A stretch of 64,000 bases of DNA, taken from contig CM060734.1 in assembly GCA_030704615.1 (NCBI GenBank), forward strand, positions 36,410,042 to 36,474,041, in the 5' to 3' direction. Below the pieces are notes generated by a model. The model was given only the letters and a program-made list of their open reading frames with translations. It had not been told where the DNA came from and made no database searches. Of the stretch, positions 1 to 9,741 are shown piece after piece. This DNA is from Takakia lepidozioides (taxonomy: Eukaryota; Streptophyta; Takakiopsida; Takakiales; Takakiaceae). Each line of letters begins with the position of its first letter. The first letter of the stretch is position 1. A program made the translations under genes and the position numbers.

Positions 1-41
1 ACGGAGGATAACTGGTGAAAAAGATAATTATCTGTTGTAAG

Positions 42-254
42 TCAGTTAAGCTTATTGCATACACAAGATAACGTCTGATGGTAGAGGAGTCTCGCTGGAT
101 GAGACACAAAGGGATGTGTTCGTTTCAACCAAAACTGCTCACACATGGGTTGCCACAGTGCATCAGCTATGATCTCAGCTTGCCAGTGTGTACAAACTGC
201 TGCACTTTGTGCCAGGCTGTATGCATCCAACCGCCCCAAGATATGGACTTGCAA
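42..254 (-). CDS. F-box protein, C-terminal exon (partial gene)
   Basis: The minus-strand reading frame is 70 codons and ends in a stop at 42-44. It reads like an F-box: a hydrophobic start (VHILGRLDAYSLAQSAAVC), then a W-rich segment (HWQAEIIADALWQPMCEQFW). In known families this helix bundle binds SKP1 and brings substrates to SCF ubiquitin ligases. The frame opens on TTG rather than ATG, and an AG lies just upstream (near 250), so this is probably a terminal exon with earlier exons at higher coordinates. I could not find those exons. No kelch, LRR or other substrate-binding repeat is visible, so the target is unknown. Confidence 0.45.
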   Translation of the reverse strand: MQVHILGRLDAYSLAQSAAVCTHWQAEIIADALWQPMCEQFWLKRTHPFVSHPARLLYHQTLSCVCNKLN

Positions 255-2430
255 TCAATACACTAAGTACCCCACCAGAAAAGGAACGCATCTAATGTAT
301 AGAGAAGACATGCCCATTTATTTACAAAGTAGATTGGTAATTTGAAAGAAATGAGTTAGATGTTCCATAAACAGAATGTTTACCCCTCATTTTAACCATT
401 CTAAAGCCAGGAAATCTCTAAATCTTGAACAATAAGTATCTAGTTCTGAGGTCACATCTCCTACCTCACCACTGCCAGCAAATCAAAACCCTGTCACCTC
501 AGACTGAAAGACTGTCCGAGAGTATGATGTGCTGCATTGCGGACAACAGATCTTTTTATATATCCCATAGTAAGAAGACCTTATACATCCTCCAGTAAAT
601 GCACTGAGTTTGAACACACTGACTTATAAGATCAACTAGAGAAGGAAACCTCCAGTAGAGACATAACCCCATAATGAGCACTCAGCTGAATCAAAAGTGA
701 CACTTGCATGCACTTTAAAAGTTGAGATGCGGTGCACACTGCCAGTGAAGAAACGACATGTAAAGAAATAGACTATGAACTATGTAGTCAACACACAACA
801 AACAAAAATGAGGAAACTTGGGGCATACTCGCAGATCGCAACTGTCTTGATTACCACGAGATCATAACGGTCAATGAAGGGCAGAATTATTATATTCCCA
901 TCGTAATCTACCTCCCCTTTCAACTGTACATCAATGTCCTTGTTTGCATGCTGAAGTCAAACACAATATCACATGACATGTTTAAAAGCTGTGAGAGTCA
1001 GACTCAGGCCTTGCTAATTTCATGGATCTCAATTACTGCGCTGTCTCACATGTAAATGCCTGCCTTGCACATGATCTTGTTATCACACAAAGCTTATCAC
1101 ACATTTGATGTACCCTCATCGAAATCATTGTTGCTCTTTGTCCCCCTGGATTGCATTGATTACAAGAGCTTCATGGGAAAATGATTGGGTATGGTGTACC
1201 CTTGAGGGCATAGTCCTTGCGGATGTACTACTGTTCCCAAGGCTGTGGTATGGTAGGTCGTTTATCCCACCAGGCGACACAGCTCAGCCATTACTGCCAT
1301 AGTTCTGAGATGGGAGAGAAAGTAAAAGAGCAGAGGAGGTCCACCACCATCCCAAAAGGCATGCTCCAGTAATTTCAATAGAATTTGATTCTGGCTTCCA
1401 AAATTTTACCAAAACAGTCTGTCCCTAAATCTGTCCAAACTCAGGAGTTAAAGAGAACGTACTCATTGGACTTTGTTTTCGGTAGCCTTGTTTGTGGCCA
1501 TAGACCCCACGCCCAGTGATGGAACAGACACTACCTTCGTGAAGTAGTATTCATTGACAATGTCCATCTACATCTGCCATCCTTTATCTCAACCAACGGC
1601 AAAAAAAAAACCAAATGGAGTCACAGCCATGTATATTAACCATCTCAAACAGCTCCTTATCATTTTCTTCAAATGGTAGCTACAGCGAGCTACATGAGAC
1701 AACAACACAGCACCTCAGGCCATGTTGGGTCTCACTTCATGGTAATAGAACGATGATATTTCAGCCTATCAACCAACCTGTAACTGTTGCTGCAAGGATG
1801 TAAATAGAAACCACACATGCACGACCAATCACCAATACACAACCCTTAGTCAAGAGTTTGCAGACTTGGCGCAAGAAACTCCACAAGGTTTCACAAAAAC
1901 GAGCTTTGCCCCAACGTGTGACCAACGTTGAGATCAAAATGAAATTGATGTGTGTCTTTGTTGGGCATAGCTAGTCTCCCATGCAGAACCCCACAATGCA
2001 TCAAGCGGGTCAGAACCCAGATGCACCAATGCAAAGTACAAGGCTGGAAGTTAGAAAAACTGCTCACTTGTTACTATGAATTGTTGTCTATAAATATTGC
2101 AGTTGCCCAGCCAACAACTGCACTTGTCATTGGACATTCGACATGTGAGTTCCAGGTCTGCTGCCCTAAGATGCAATGTTTCAGCACGGCTATGATATTT
2201 CCACTCTCGCTAACGTACTGCTGAACACGACATGATATAGATGACGAACCGTAGATATCTCACTGACCTGCTCTATCGTTCTGTCTTCTCACCATCCCTC
2301 CTTCCTAGACAAACCATTACTGGAAACAAGAGACCATACATCAAATGAACACACTTAGCTGGCTAACTAGACTAGGGGCGAACGCTCACAAACAAAATTT
2401 CCTTTATCCCACAATCATTCTGTAGGTATT
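255..2430. other. no recognisable gene
   Basis: Only short chance frames occur here, none resembling a protein family I know. It may hold upstream exons, introns or promoter of the F-box gene, but no convincing exon was found on either strand. Confidence 0.4.
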
Positions 2431-2589
2431 TTCAAATGCTGAAAACTTCATGGCACCCATTTTTGCACCACAGTTTTACCGAAGGAATGCATGACCCGGG
2501 AAGGAGGGGTTCATTTGAGGAAGGTGTTATCTGGGGGAAGGCGTAACAGGGAGTTGACATTTTTTTGACACTGATGGATAGTCTCCTCT

Positions 2590-2670
2590 TTAGGGAGGAA
2601 CCAATAAAGTTGTCCAAAGGCCTCAGTCCCCTGTTCTTAAAAAAAAAGAAAAAAAGAAAAAAGAAAAAAT
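2590..2670 (+). repeat. retroposon-like 3' end with poly(A)
   Basis: An AATAAA signal at 2603-2608 is followed about 30 bases later by a long A-rich run (2639-2668) broken only by single G bases. This is the signature of a reverse-transcribed, polyadenylated insertion (LINE, SINE or processed pseudogene). The body upstream was not identified. Confidence 0.35.
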
Positions 2671-2689
2671 ATACTTGCAAAACATCATA

Positions 2690-3038
2690 TGGAGGTGCAA
2701 CTAGCCATAGGTGTCTCTCAAAAACAACCTCCATCTCAAGTCTAAAAACGCTAGTCTCACTTTAATATTACCTTATGATCCTATGATTGGTTATGTTTTA
2801 GGATATACTCTTATCTTAACTTAAGCTTAATTATGGAGCTTATCTCAAGCTAGCTCAAGAAAATGTGGTAGCCTTTATGGTGCACTTAACATTATTAAGG
2901 GAAAATTAATGAAGAGGGGAGTAAACATTTGTTAACAAATAACACTTAACATTTACTACTATGCACAAGTATAAGAGATAAAAAATTTCTTAACCTTTAT
3001 GGTAGTTTATATAGAGGTAACATTTATCCAGGGCAGAC
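2690..3038 (+). mobile_element. truncated inverted-repeat DNA element (same family as 57902-58725)
   Basis: This stretch aligns by eye along its length with 58340-58725: shared text around the AACCTCCAT start, the tttatggtgcacttaac block, the aacatttgttaacaaataac block, and an identical end reading catttatccagggcagac. Only the right half of the element is present. The left inverted repeat seen at 57902 is missing and the poly(A) retroposon abuts here. Confidence 0.6.
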
Positions 3039-3300
3039 TGCACCAGCTTCCTATTGAAGTCCTGTGATAGAGGGATAGGTTTTGAAAGAATGCATGGCAG
3101 ATAAGTACCTAGTGAGTCGAGTGATCAGCCCCGGACCTACTAGTAATGACAGGTAATTTGTACATTTCTTTTGATAGGCACTTCAATGTTTTATGATTGC
3201 CTTTCAAATCTGCTGTCACAGTTGCAATAATCAGCCTTCACTTGTCTGTCCGAGCCTTGGAAAAGCGGGTCGCAAGCCGCAACACTCACCACCAGTGACC

Positions 3301-3378
3301 ATGCCCAAGTATCCGCCACCTTCGCATCTGAGCGAGGCTCACGCTCTGCAGCCACCCCGGGCCGTCCCGGTGGGGTCG
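3301..3378 (+). CDS. candidate orphan first exon (26 codons)
   Basis: An ATG opens a GC-rich, proline-rich 26-codon frame that ends exactly on a strong donor (TCG then GTAAGA). Base composition differs from the AT-rich surroundings. The Mutator-like element begins 23 bases downstream. One possibility is that this was the first exon of the fatty acid hydroxylase gene at 9.7-12.2 kb, whose first visible exon lacks an in-frame ATG, with the transposon now in the first intron. Phase allows it (donor phase 0, acceptor phase 0 at 9759/9760). It is speculative because the acceptor has a weak pyrimidine tract. Confidence 0.25.
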
Positions 3379-3401
3379 GTAAGAGTCTACGATAGCAACA
3401 C

Positions 3402-3684
3402 GCCTCGGGCTATTTGTAATCTACTCATGCAAGGTCTCCCCTATAGAGCCCTTGGCCAGGGGACACATTAATGTGGGATCCTTATTAATGGCTCCTTATG
3501 TGGCCCAGCATTAAATTCACTCGAGCATCCATGAAGCCCCATGCCATGCTATGGCCGCCATAGCATGTCTCCATGCTCCCCATCCGCCATGCATGCACGC
3601 CCTATGCTCCATGCCTGCTTCATTCATCCCATGCCCTCATCAACCCAAGGTTAGTTTAGATTAATCATGCCTGGTCAAATGCCC
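3402..3684 (+). repeat. MULE left terminal inverted repeat
   Basis: It matches the reverse complement of 8864-9130 over nearly its full length, with scattered mismatches and small indels. The shared inner core includes atgctatggc-cgccatagcat, itself a near-palindrome. Confidence 0.85.
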
Positions 3685-3822
3685 GAATTAGCATAACAAG
3701 TAGGATTAGCCTTCAACCCTCATTTGTCTTCTTCACTAGCTGGTTTTTTCAATCTCTTCAGTAGAGGCTTCAACATGTTTTCTTCCTCCATAGTTTCAAT
3801 TGAAAGGTGGATCTAAAGTAAG

Positions 3823-4090
3823 ATGGAGGAGCCGGCTATGCATGTTCAGAACCCTGTCAAAAGTCCACTTGATGCAAATGACCTTTTATGGCTGCCACAA
3901 GTCATTGTATGTGGACAAGGATATGAATGCAAGAGAGAAGTGGCATGGATTCCCTTGGCGAGGGTTGATGAGTTTTTACAAGGAGAGAGCAACAATGAGT
4001 TTGCACCCACAACATTCAAGATTATAAAGAGTGTTCCATGTTCAATTGGATCAAAGCTTACACTTGACAGTCATCTTGGCATCAAATGGT
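3823..4090 (+). pseudogene. MULE transposase N-terminal exon
   Basis: ATG at 3823 opens about 89 codons ending at a plausible donor (AAATG then GTGAGT at about 4090). The product contains the pattern W-I-P-L-A-R-V-D-E-F-L-Q-G-E followed by P-T-T-F-K, which I recognise from the N-terminal region of plant and moss MULE transposases. It lies just inside the left TIR and points toward the catalytic exon at 5.8 kb, as expected. The next domain is found in the wrong orientation. Confidence 0.55.
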
Positions 4091-4832
4091 GAGTATATAT
4101 TACACTACTAGTTATTTTCTGTAGCATGCATATATGTTGATTTCAGCTTTTGAACAACCCTAATATGTGTAACATCGTTAGGGTTGTTTATCCTTGTTAT
4201 TTCAATTTCTAAGTGTCATTGTTAGGGTTGCATTGGATATCAATGCATTGCTTCTTTTTGTTAATTTCAGTTTTTACATATGGATGCTAATGTCTGTGAC
4301 AGTGTCAGGGTTCCTATGGAACTTGTTGTTTCAGTCTTAATATAACAATCTGTCAATCTTAATAGTCAACATTGTTAGGGTTCTGTTTGAAATCCAAATT
4401 GTAGTTTCTTCTAGTGGGTTTAGCTTAGGCATTACTACCAAGACAGAGTGGCAGATGAAACCAAAATACCTATTTACTTTTATGATTCAAATTTCAGGAG
4501 TACTTAGGGTCTTACCCCCGACGTCGCAATCATGGTAGCCGAGAACAATGGAGCCTGACACACAGATGTAGCTGCCCCCAGCAGCACACTAGCTGTAGCA
4601 TTGGCAGCACTAAGTAGTGTGTGCTGCCCGTGTAGCTCTCCCCAATAGCATAGTAACCTCCGTCTCGGTAACAGTCGGGCGAGAACTAGGTGACATGGAT
4701 GACGTCGACACTGTCTCCGCCAATGTGAATGATTGAGGAAGCCTGGCCTCACGACTTGCCTCCCTTCGTTGTGAATCCAACTCCACCTGTGCACCTTGTG
4801 ACTAAGGAACCACAATCAAGACGTCTAAGTAT

Positions 4833-5123
4833 TCAAGCCTTCAACTCTTCAGATATCCAAGGTGCGAATTGAAACTTCCGGTAAAGAGAATCGGGATCAA
4901 GCATACCGTAACAAACTTGCCCATTGCGGTCAATATGCAATCTTTGATAATACGTCAATTCAACCACATCTTGATGGAGAAATAATCTTTTGATAGAGAA
5001 TTTACATACACATCCTCGTTTTTTGGTTTCTTCATGGGCTTTCCGATTTCGTCTACTTCCCGGTATTTTTTTTGGGTTTTGAAGTAGTGACGATACTCCG
5101 CTGAAGCATATTTGGACGGTCAT
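4833..5123 (-). pseudogene. MULE transposase fragment, inverted relative to the rest
   Basis: Read on the minus strand this gives a Cys/His region (GCVCKFSIKRLFLHQDV, then LTYYQRLHIDRNGQVCYG) ending APWISEELK. That is the DNA-binding domain that normally precedes the catalytic domain of MULE transposases. Here it is on the strand opposite to the N-terminal exon (3823) and catalytic exon (5813). Flipping roughly 4.8-5.6 kb would restore collinearity: its end would then face the plus-strand segment starting near 5640 (KNWRNRNDLG, later AESVRLWILEHPEFVFFY). Confidence 0.65.
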
Positions 5124-5639
5124 CTTGTAGGCCCCGAGCGCAATGATACCTACAAATGCAGTAGATGAAAATCATAAACCATATTTGTTGCAAACATCAA
5201 TCCCACCGATATAGATAGTCCAAATGAATTGTTGTTGCGTTATGATCTGCACCCAAAATGACAGGCTAAACAACCATTTTGATTTCAACCATAGTCCAAA
5301 TAATAAGCATTAAAATATAACACTATTACCCGATATCTTAGTATGATAGCATAAATCATAATTTTGGTTTAGGTGCAACCCTAACAATGACCAAGATTAG
5401 GGTCATCGTTTCGAAACTGAAATCATTCAACAAAATATAATTTTGGTTTCAAATGCAATCCTAAAAAGTTCACAAATATTAGGTAAAGACTGATAGAATG
5501 AGAATATTACAACCCTAACAACCACAACCCTAATGCTCTTATTTAGATAAACACTCCAAATTTAGACAAACACTAACACATTCGAATGAAACTACTATTG
5601 TTGTTTCATCCTCAATCTCCAAGGCAAATCTTCAATGAG

Positions 5640-6180
5640 CACAAGAAAAAATTGGCGGAACAGAAATGATCTCGGCGAAACGGCGATGAGATATGATTTC
5701 TTGAAAAGAAAGATATTAGAAACATAGCTGCGAGATTTGCCGAGGAGTCTTTCAAACGAGCTTTATGATCCGGCTGAAAGTGTCAGACTTTGGATATTAG
5801 AACATCCAGAGTTTGTATTCTTCTATTAAGAACATGATACCACAGGCTCGAATGACGGCTTACCTTTCACTCTTGGCATCCAAACGCCATATCAGGAAAA
5901 AAAATAAAATATTGGAGAGAGGTCATGGAGGTGCTATTTCTTGCGATGCTACGTTTGGAACAAATGACCAAAAATTTCAATTATTTACGTTGATTGTTTT
6001 TGACAAACATTACAATGGTATTCCTGTTGCTTGGACTATTTCAAGTCAAGCAAAAGGATGCGATTTGCAACAATGGATGAATGCACTTCGTGACCAATTG
6101 CTTCAAACCAAATCTGATTGATTGCCTTCATCATTCATAGTGGATGACGTCAATGCAGAAATCAATGCTATCAGGTTATA
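5640..6180 (+). pseudogene. MULE transposase catalytic region
   Basis: Plus-strand translation gives AESVRLWILEHPEFVFFY (ending in a stop) and then, in the open frame 5813-6121, the hallmark CDATFGTNDQKFQLFTLIVF-D and IPVAWTISSQ. After a TGA at 6119-6121 comes FIVDDVNAEINAIR. The Asp in CDATFGTN and the Asp pair in FIVDD are the first two acidic residues expected of the DDE transposase fold. Stops at about 5828 and 6119 interrupt the frame. The segment ends at a plausible donor near 6175. Confidence 0.75.
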
Positions 6181-6404
6181 ATATCTCTCTGTCTCTGTCT
6201 CCCCCCCCCCCTCCCCTCTCAAATACTTAATAGTACTTACACTACAAGTATGTAATTTCAAATATATAAACAACAATATTGGTTTTGTGTAAACAAATAT
6301 ATTGGTTTCATATAAACTAACATATTGGTTTCTTGGAAAAAAACAACAAGTTTGGTTTTAGATCAGTAGCTTAACATTCTTTGTTGCATTAGAAACTGAT
6401 CAAA

Positions 6405-7325
6405 ATGGTTTCAATAATTATCACAATCATGTACTCTGAAGTTGATGGATTTATCGCAGGGCTGTTTGGGGTGAGTGCATGCCAATCTTTTTATATCTCT
6501 GGCATGTCCGCAAGGCATGGAAAAAAAAATGCAGCAAGTAAGCTTGGGGATCATGACATTCGAAGTCAGATATTGGAAGGGTTTGGGAAAGTTACATATC
6601 TGTCTTCTAAGATTAATGAAAGCAATTGCGATATTGAGGCACGTGCACTGGAAATGGTCAATACTTTGTTCAACCAATTCCAAGGGAAAGACAAATTTGA
6701 GGACTATTTCCGCAAGATTTGGTTGTAAAAGATAGGTACAATTTAAGTTACATTCAATTTTCTTTATTCTCATTCTCATTGTAAGTTACAACTGAAGCGT
6801 GATTTTTGTTTACATGTTTTCATCTCTGTTTTCATCAATGTAACGTTCATGACTGGAAACTTAATTTTGAGTTTCAGTTTGTACTTCTTTTATTTATCAG
6901 TAAAAATTATAGATTTCTGTTTATGGTTTCTATTTGTATTTCATTTTATTATCATTATAAGATGTTCATCTGAAATATGTATTCTGATTTTATCATGTAT
7001 TCCATGTTGTAATCATTTGCAGGAATGTGGGTGACTGGTGCACAAAAGGTACTGCATATAGGTCAAGAGACGAATGTAGCAATTGAAGCATATCATGGCA
7101 ACTTGAAGACTAGGCTGTCCAAGTAAAAAAAAACTCTTCGAGGTCGAAGAGTGGACTGGCTTGTCAATGAGCTTGTGGGAGATGTCATCCTACACTACTC
7201 ATATATGGATAACATGAAAACTTTCGGCTTCATGAACAATCCCAAAGCCGAGGGTTTGGTGGAATCGATGATAGTCCGAGAGTTTGGGTATGCGGTGAGG
7301 AGTAGGAGGAGGAGGGGGCTGATGT
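6405..7325 (+). pseudogene. MULE transposase C-terminal region
   Basis: Two pieces are visible. At 6460-6728 the frames alternate between a W-H-V-R-K-A-W-K-type segment and KLGDHDIRSQILEGFGKVTY, so there is a frameshift near 6520. At 7020-7325, after a probable intron, the frame reads WVTGAQKVLHIGQETNVAIE, AYHGNLKTRLSK, a stop, then GRRVDWLVNELVGDVILHY and GFMNNPKAEGLV. The T-N-x-x-x-E-x-Y-H-G-N-L-K motif is typical downstream of the catalytic core in MULE proteins. The LINE fragment follows directly. Confidence 0.65.
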
Positions 7326-8330
7326 GACGCAGGGGAGAGTGTCAATGGTATCAATATCCTCGGCATGAGATGATTTAAGCATTTGTAGAATAGAAGGGGC
7401 ATGGGCGGTACGAAAAGCAGGGAGTAGATCCTACGGACTGTGGGGGAAAAGAAGACATGGTAGGTCACATTCAAGGGTACATGAGGCCGATGGGTGGTAA
7501 AATAGGGTACGGAGGTGGTTAAGGAATCTGCAGGTTTTGGCAGTGGCTCGTGAGTGTTTAAGGGTGAATTCTATGGGGGTCAAGAGGCGGTTATTGGTGG
7601 CGGTGATGAGCTGGGTGAGGGTCGTGATGTGTCGTCCTTTGAAATATTTGATGATAAGTATCTTTTGGCGGGGAAACTTGCGTTCAAATTGGGAGAGGAA
7701 ATGGCTAGTATGCCAGGCCTATTCGAGGGGAGACATGGATTTGGGGTAATCTGGGAGATCGGTTTGCACACTGGTTTTCATCTGGCGGAGTATGAATAAG
7801 GAGTGGGTGGTAGGGGAATGGAGACAAGACTGTGAGTGGAGGAAAGGTAGTGAGTGAAGTCCGTTATACTTAGAGGCAAAGTGTTTAAGTAGCCCACGGT
7901 AGATGAGACCTAGACGGCTTGGGTCGTTGAGGGCTTCGAGTAATTGGGGCCAAGAGTGCGCGAATATGATATTATTAAGGGACTAGTACCGATGCCAAAG
8001 CTGTCCGTGGGGTTTTGAGTGAAAGCATTGGGAGTGCTAGTTGGGAGACTGCAAATGCGCTTAGTGAGTTGGATAATTTGTCTGTCGATTTGGATGATGT
8101 CAAGGAGGGAGAATGGAGCCGTATGTAAGGAGTATTGGACTTGTGGTTTTAGGACGGATTTTATGAGAGAGAGTTTGGGCCTGATGGCTATAGGGGCTTT
8201 GAGGAGAGCCAGACTTTTATTAGTTAGTTTGGTGAGTGTAACGATTTTTTGTACGTGCCATGTGAGCGAGGGGACAAGTTGAATACCTAAGTATGTGTAG
8301 GGTTCATCGGGGCCTAGGAAGGGCTGCATT
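7326..8330 (-). mobile_element. 5'-truncated LINE reverse transcriptase fragment inside the MULE
   Basis: The minus-strand frame 7910-8329 reads YTYLGIQLVPSLTWHVQKI, then LKPQVQYSLHTAPFSLLDI, then RICSLPTSTPNAF and GIGTSPLIISY. This is the post-catalytic thumb region of non-LTR reverse transcriptases (the YLGI...L.W motif follows the catalytic palm). Further coding-like text continues in broken frames to about 7330. The palm with its YxDD box and the endonuclease are missing, as in 5'-truncated LINE copies. Exact ends were not found. Confidence 0.6.
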
Positions 8331-8863
8331 TACTACTTAGATTTAGTGGACTGAATATGGAGCAAAACCAATCTATTTGTTTCAGTTTTGTGCTTTAGGG
8401 TTTGAAAGACTCAAACTGAAAGTTTCAAACCCTAAAAAGAATGAGAGGAAACTTAGAAGATGACGTAGAACTTAGAAGATCACACTTTAGGGAATCAAAG
8501 CAGAATTGCCATAATCTTTAGGGAACCCTAAACTAAAGTTTCCAACCACAATGCTGTGATACAATTCATTATGTCTCTATTCAAAGAGAGCCAAAGCACA
8601 TGATTCACTTGTCACCTTCATCATATCCACTTGTTTTTACATCATGATGACGGGTTTAAAGGAAAGAATGAAAGAAGAAGGAGCATAGATCTTACTCACC
8701 TTGAAAAAAAGAGGATGTGACGCCTTCTCCTTTGATCTAGCAACTCCAAGCATCACCTCTCCAAGCACTCCTCCAAGCAGGTAACTATGGCAGCCGTCGC
8801 TCGATGGTAGCCGCCATCGCGATGGTAAAACCCTAAAACTCTTTTTTGGTTTCTAATTGATTA
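8331..8863. other. MULE internal non-coding DNA
   Basis: AT-rich sequence between the LINE fragment and the right TIR. It contains short words shared with the element's left half (aaccctaa, tttggttt) but no coding sequence that I recognise. Confidence 0.4.
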
Positions 8864-9130
8864 GGGCATTTGACCATACATGATTAACCTAAACTAACCC
8901 CGGGTTGATGAGGGCATGGGATGGATGAAGCAGGCCTGGAGCATAGGGCCTGCATGCATGGCGGATGGGGAGTATGGAGCCATGCTATGGCGGCCATAGC
9001 ATGGCATGGGGCTTCATGGAGGAGTGAATTTAATGCTGGGGCCACATGAGGAGCCATAAATGTGGACCCCACATTAATGTGTCCCGTGGCCAAGGGCTTT
9101 ATCAGGAGTAGATTACAAATAGCCGGAGGC
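8864..9130 (-). repeat. MULE right terminal inverted repeat
   Basis: Reverse complement of 3402-3684. The outer end reads GAGTAGATTACAAATAGCC. The host sequence resumes at 9131. Confidence 0.85.
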
Positions 9131-9741
9131 CATAAACACATTTGTTCCATTGTATATCGATAGTAATAGGGCGCACCAATTGACGCGGCGCAATTTGTAA
9201 AGAATCAACGCAGTCTACTGTGCTATGCATGTTACGCATGGTTTGCAGTACACTGTGCATGTAATGTCCGCGCGCCATCTCTGGCATGGGCACGCTGTCT
9301 CCATCTTTGCAGCTGCTCAAGTGTCTCTTAGTAACATCGCGACTCCACAATGTCCTTTACTGGAACCGTGGCACTCAGCTGGTCAGTGTACAGTGTGGAT
9401 CTAAGTTATGACCACATTACAGCAGCGCTCCATCGATAGCTAAAGAGGAGAGCCGCAGGCCTGCGAGGAAGTACCAGCCCACCGCGGCAGAGCCAGCTTG
9501 GGACTACACCAAGTGTGTACTGTAGTTTTATAATTGAAGGAACCGACCCTACGGTAGCTAAGCAGCAAGATTGTAGGTACAATAAGTGAACTATAACCAA
9601 TGCGAGTGCACGTTTCGTAACCTCCCAAGGAGAGAGAAGACTCCGGCCAGAGACAAAGCATCAGTACGATTTCCAGAGTTGGGAGGGAGTCTATGGCGTC
9701 TGGAGTAACCGGCAAGCAGCAAGTTGGAGCCCCTGCAACAT

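Larger units (their letters stand above)
3402..9130 (+). mobile_element. Mutator-like element (MULE), defective
   Basis: Two inverted repeats of about 270-280 bp (3402-3684 and 8864-9130) bound the segment; both start GCCTC(G/C)GGCTATTTGTAATC at their outer ends. Between them are MULE transposase pieces: an N-terminal exon, an inverted middle piece, the catalytic region and the C-terminal region. Long TIRs plus this transposase define the Mutator superfamily. A 9-bp flanking duplication is only weakly supported (tagcaacac left, cataaacac right, 6 of 9 matching), consistent with an old insertion. Stops, frame changes, the inversion and a LINE insertion make the copy non-autonomous. Confidence 0.85.

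Noticed and set aside
4504-4815. 103-codon minus-strand frame in the MULE
   Set aside because: No similarity to MULE proteins or other families; composition suggests chance.
4700-4830. Plus-strand coding text opposite the inverted MULE block
   Set aside because: Multiple stops and no recognisable domain; the minus-strand match is clearly better.
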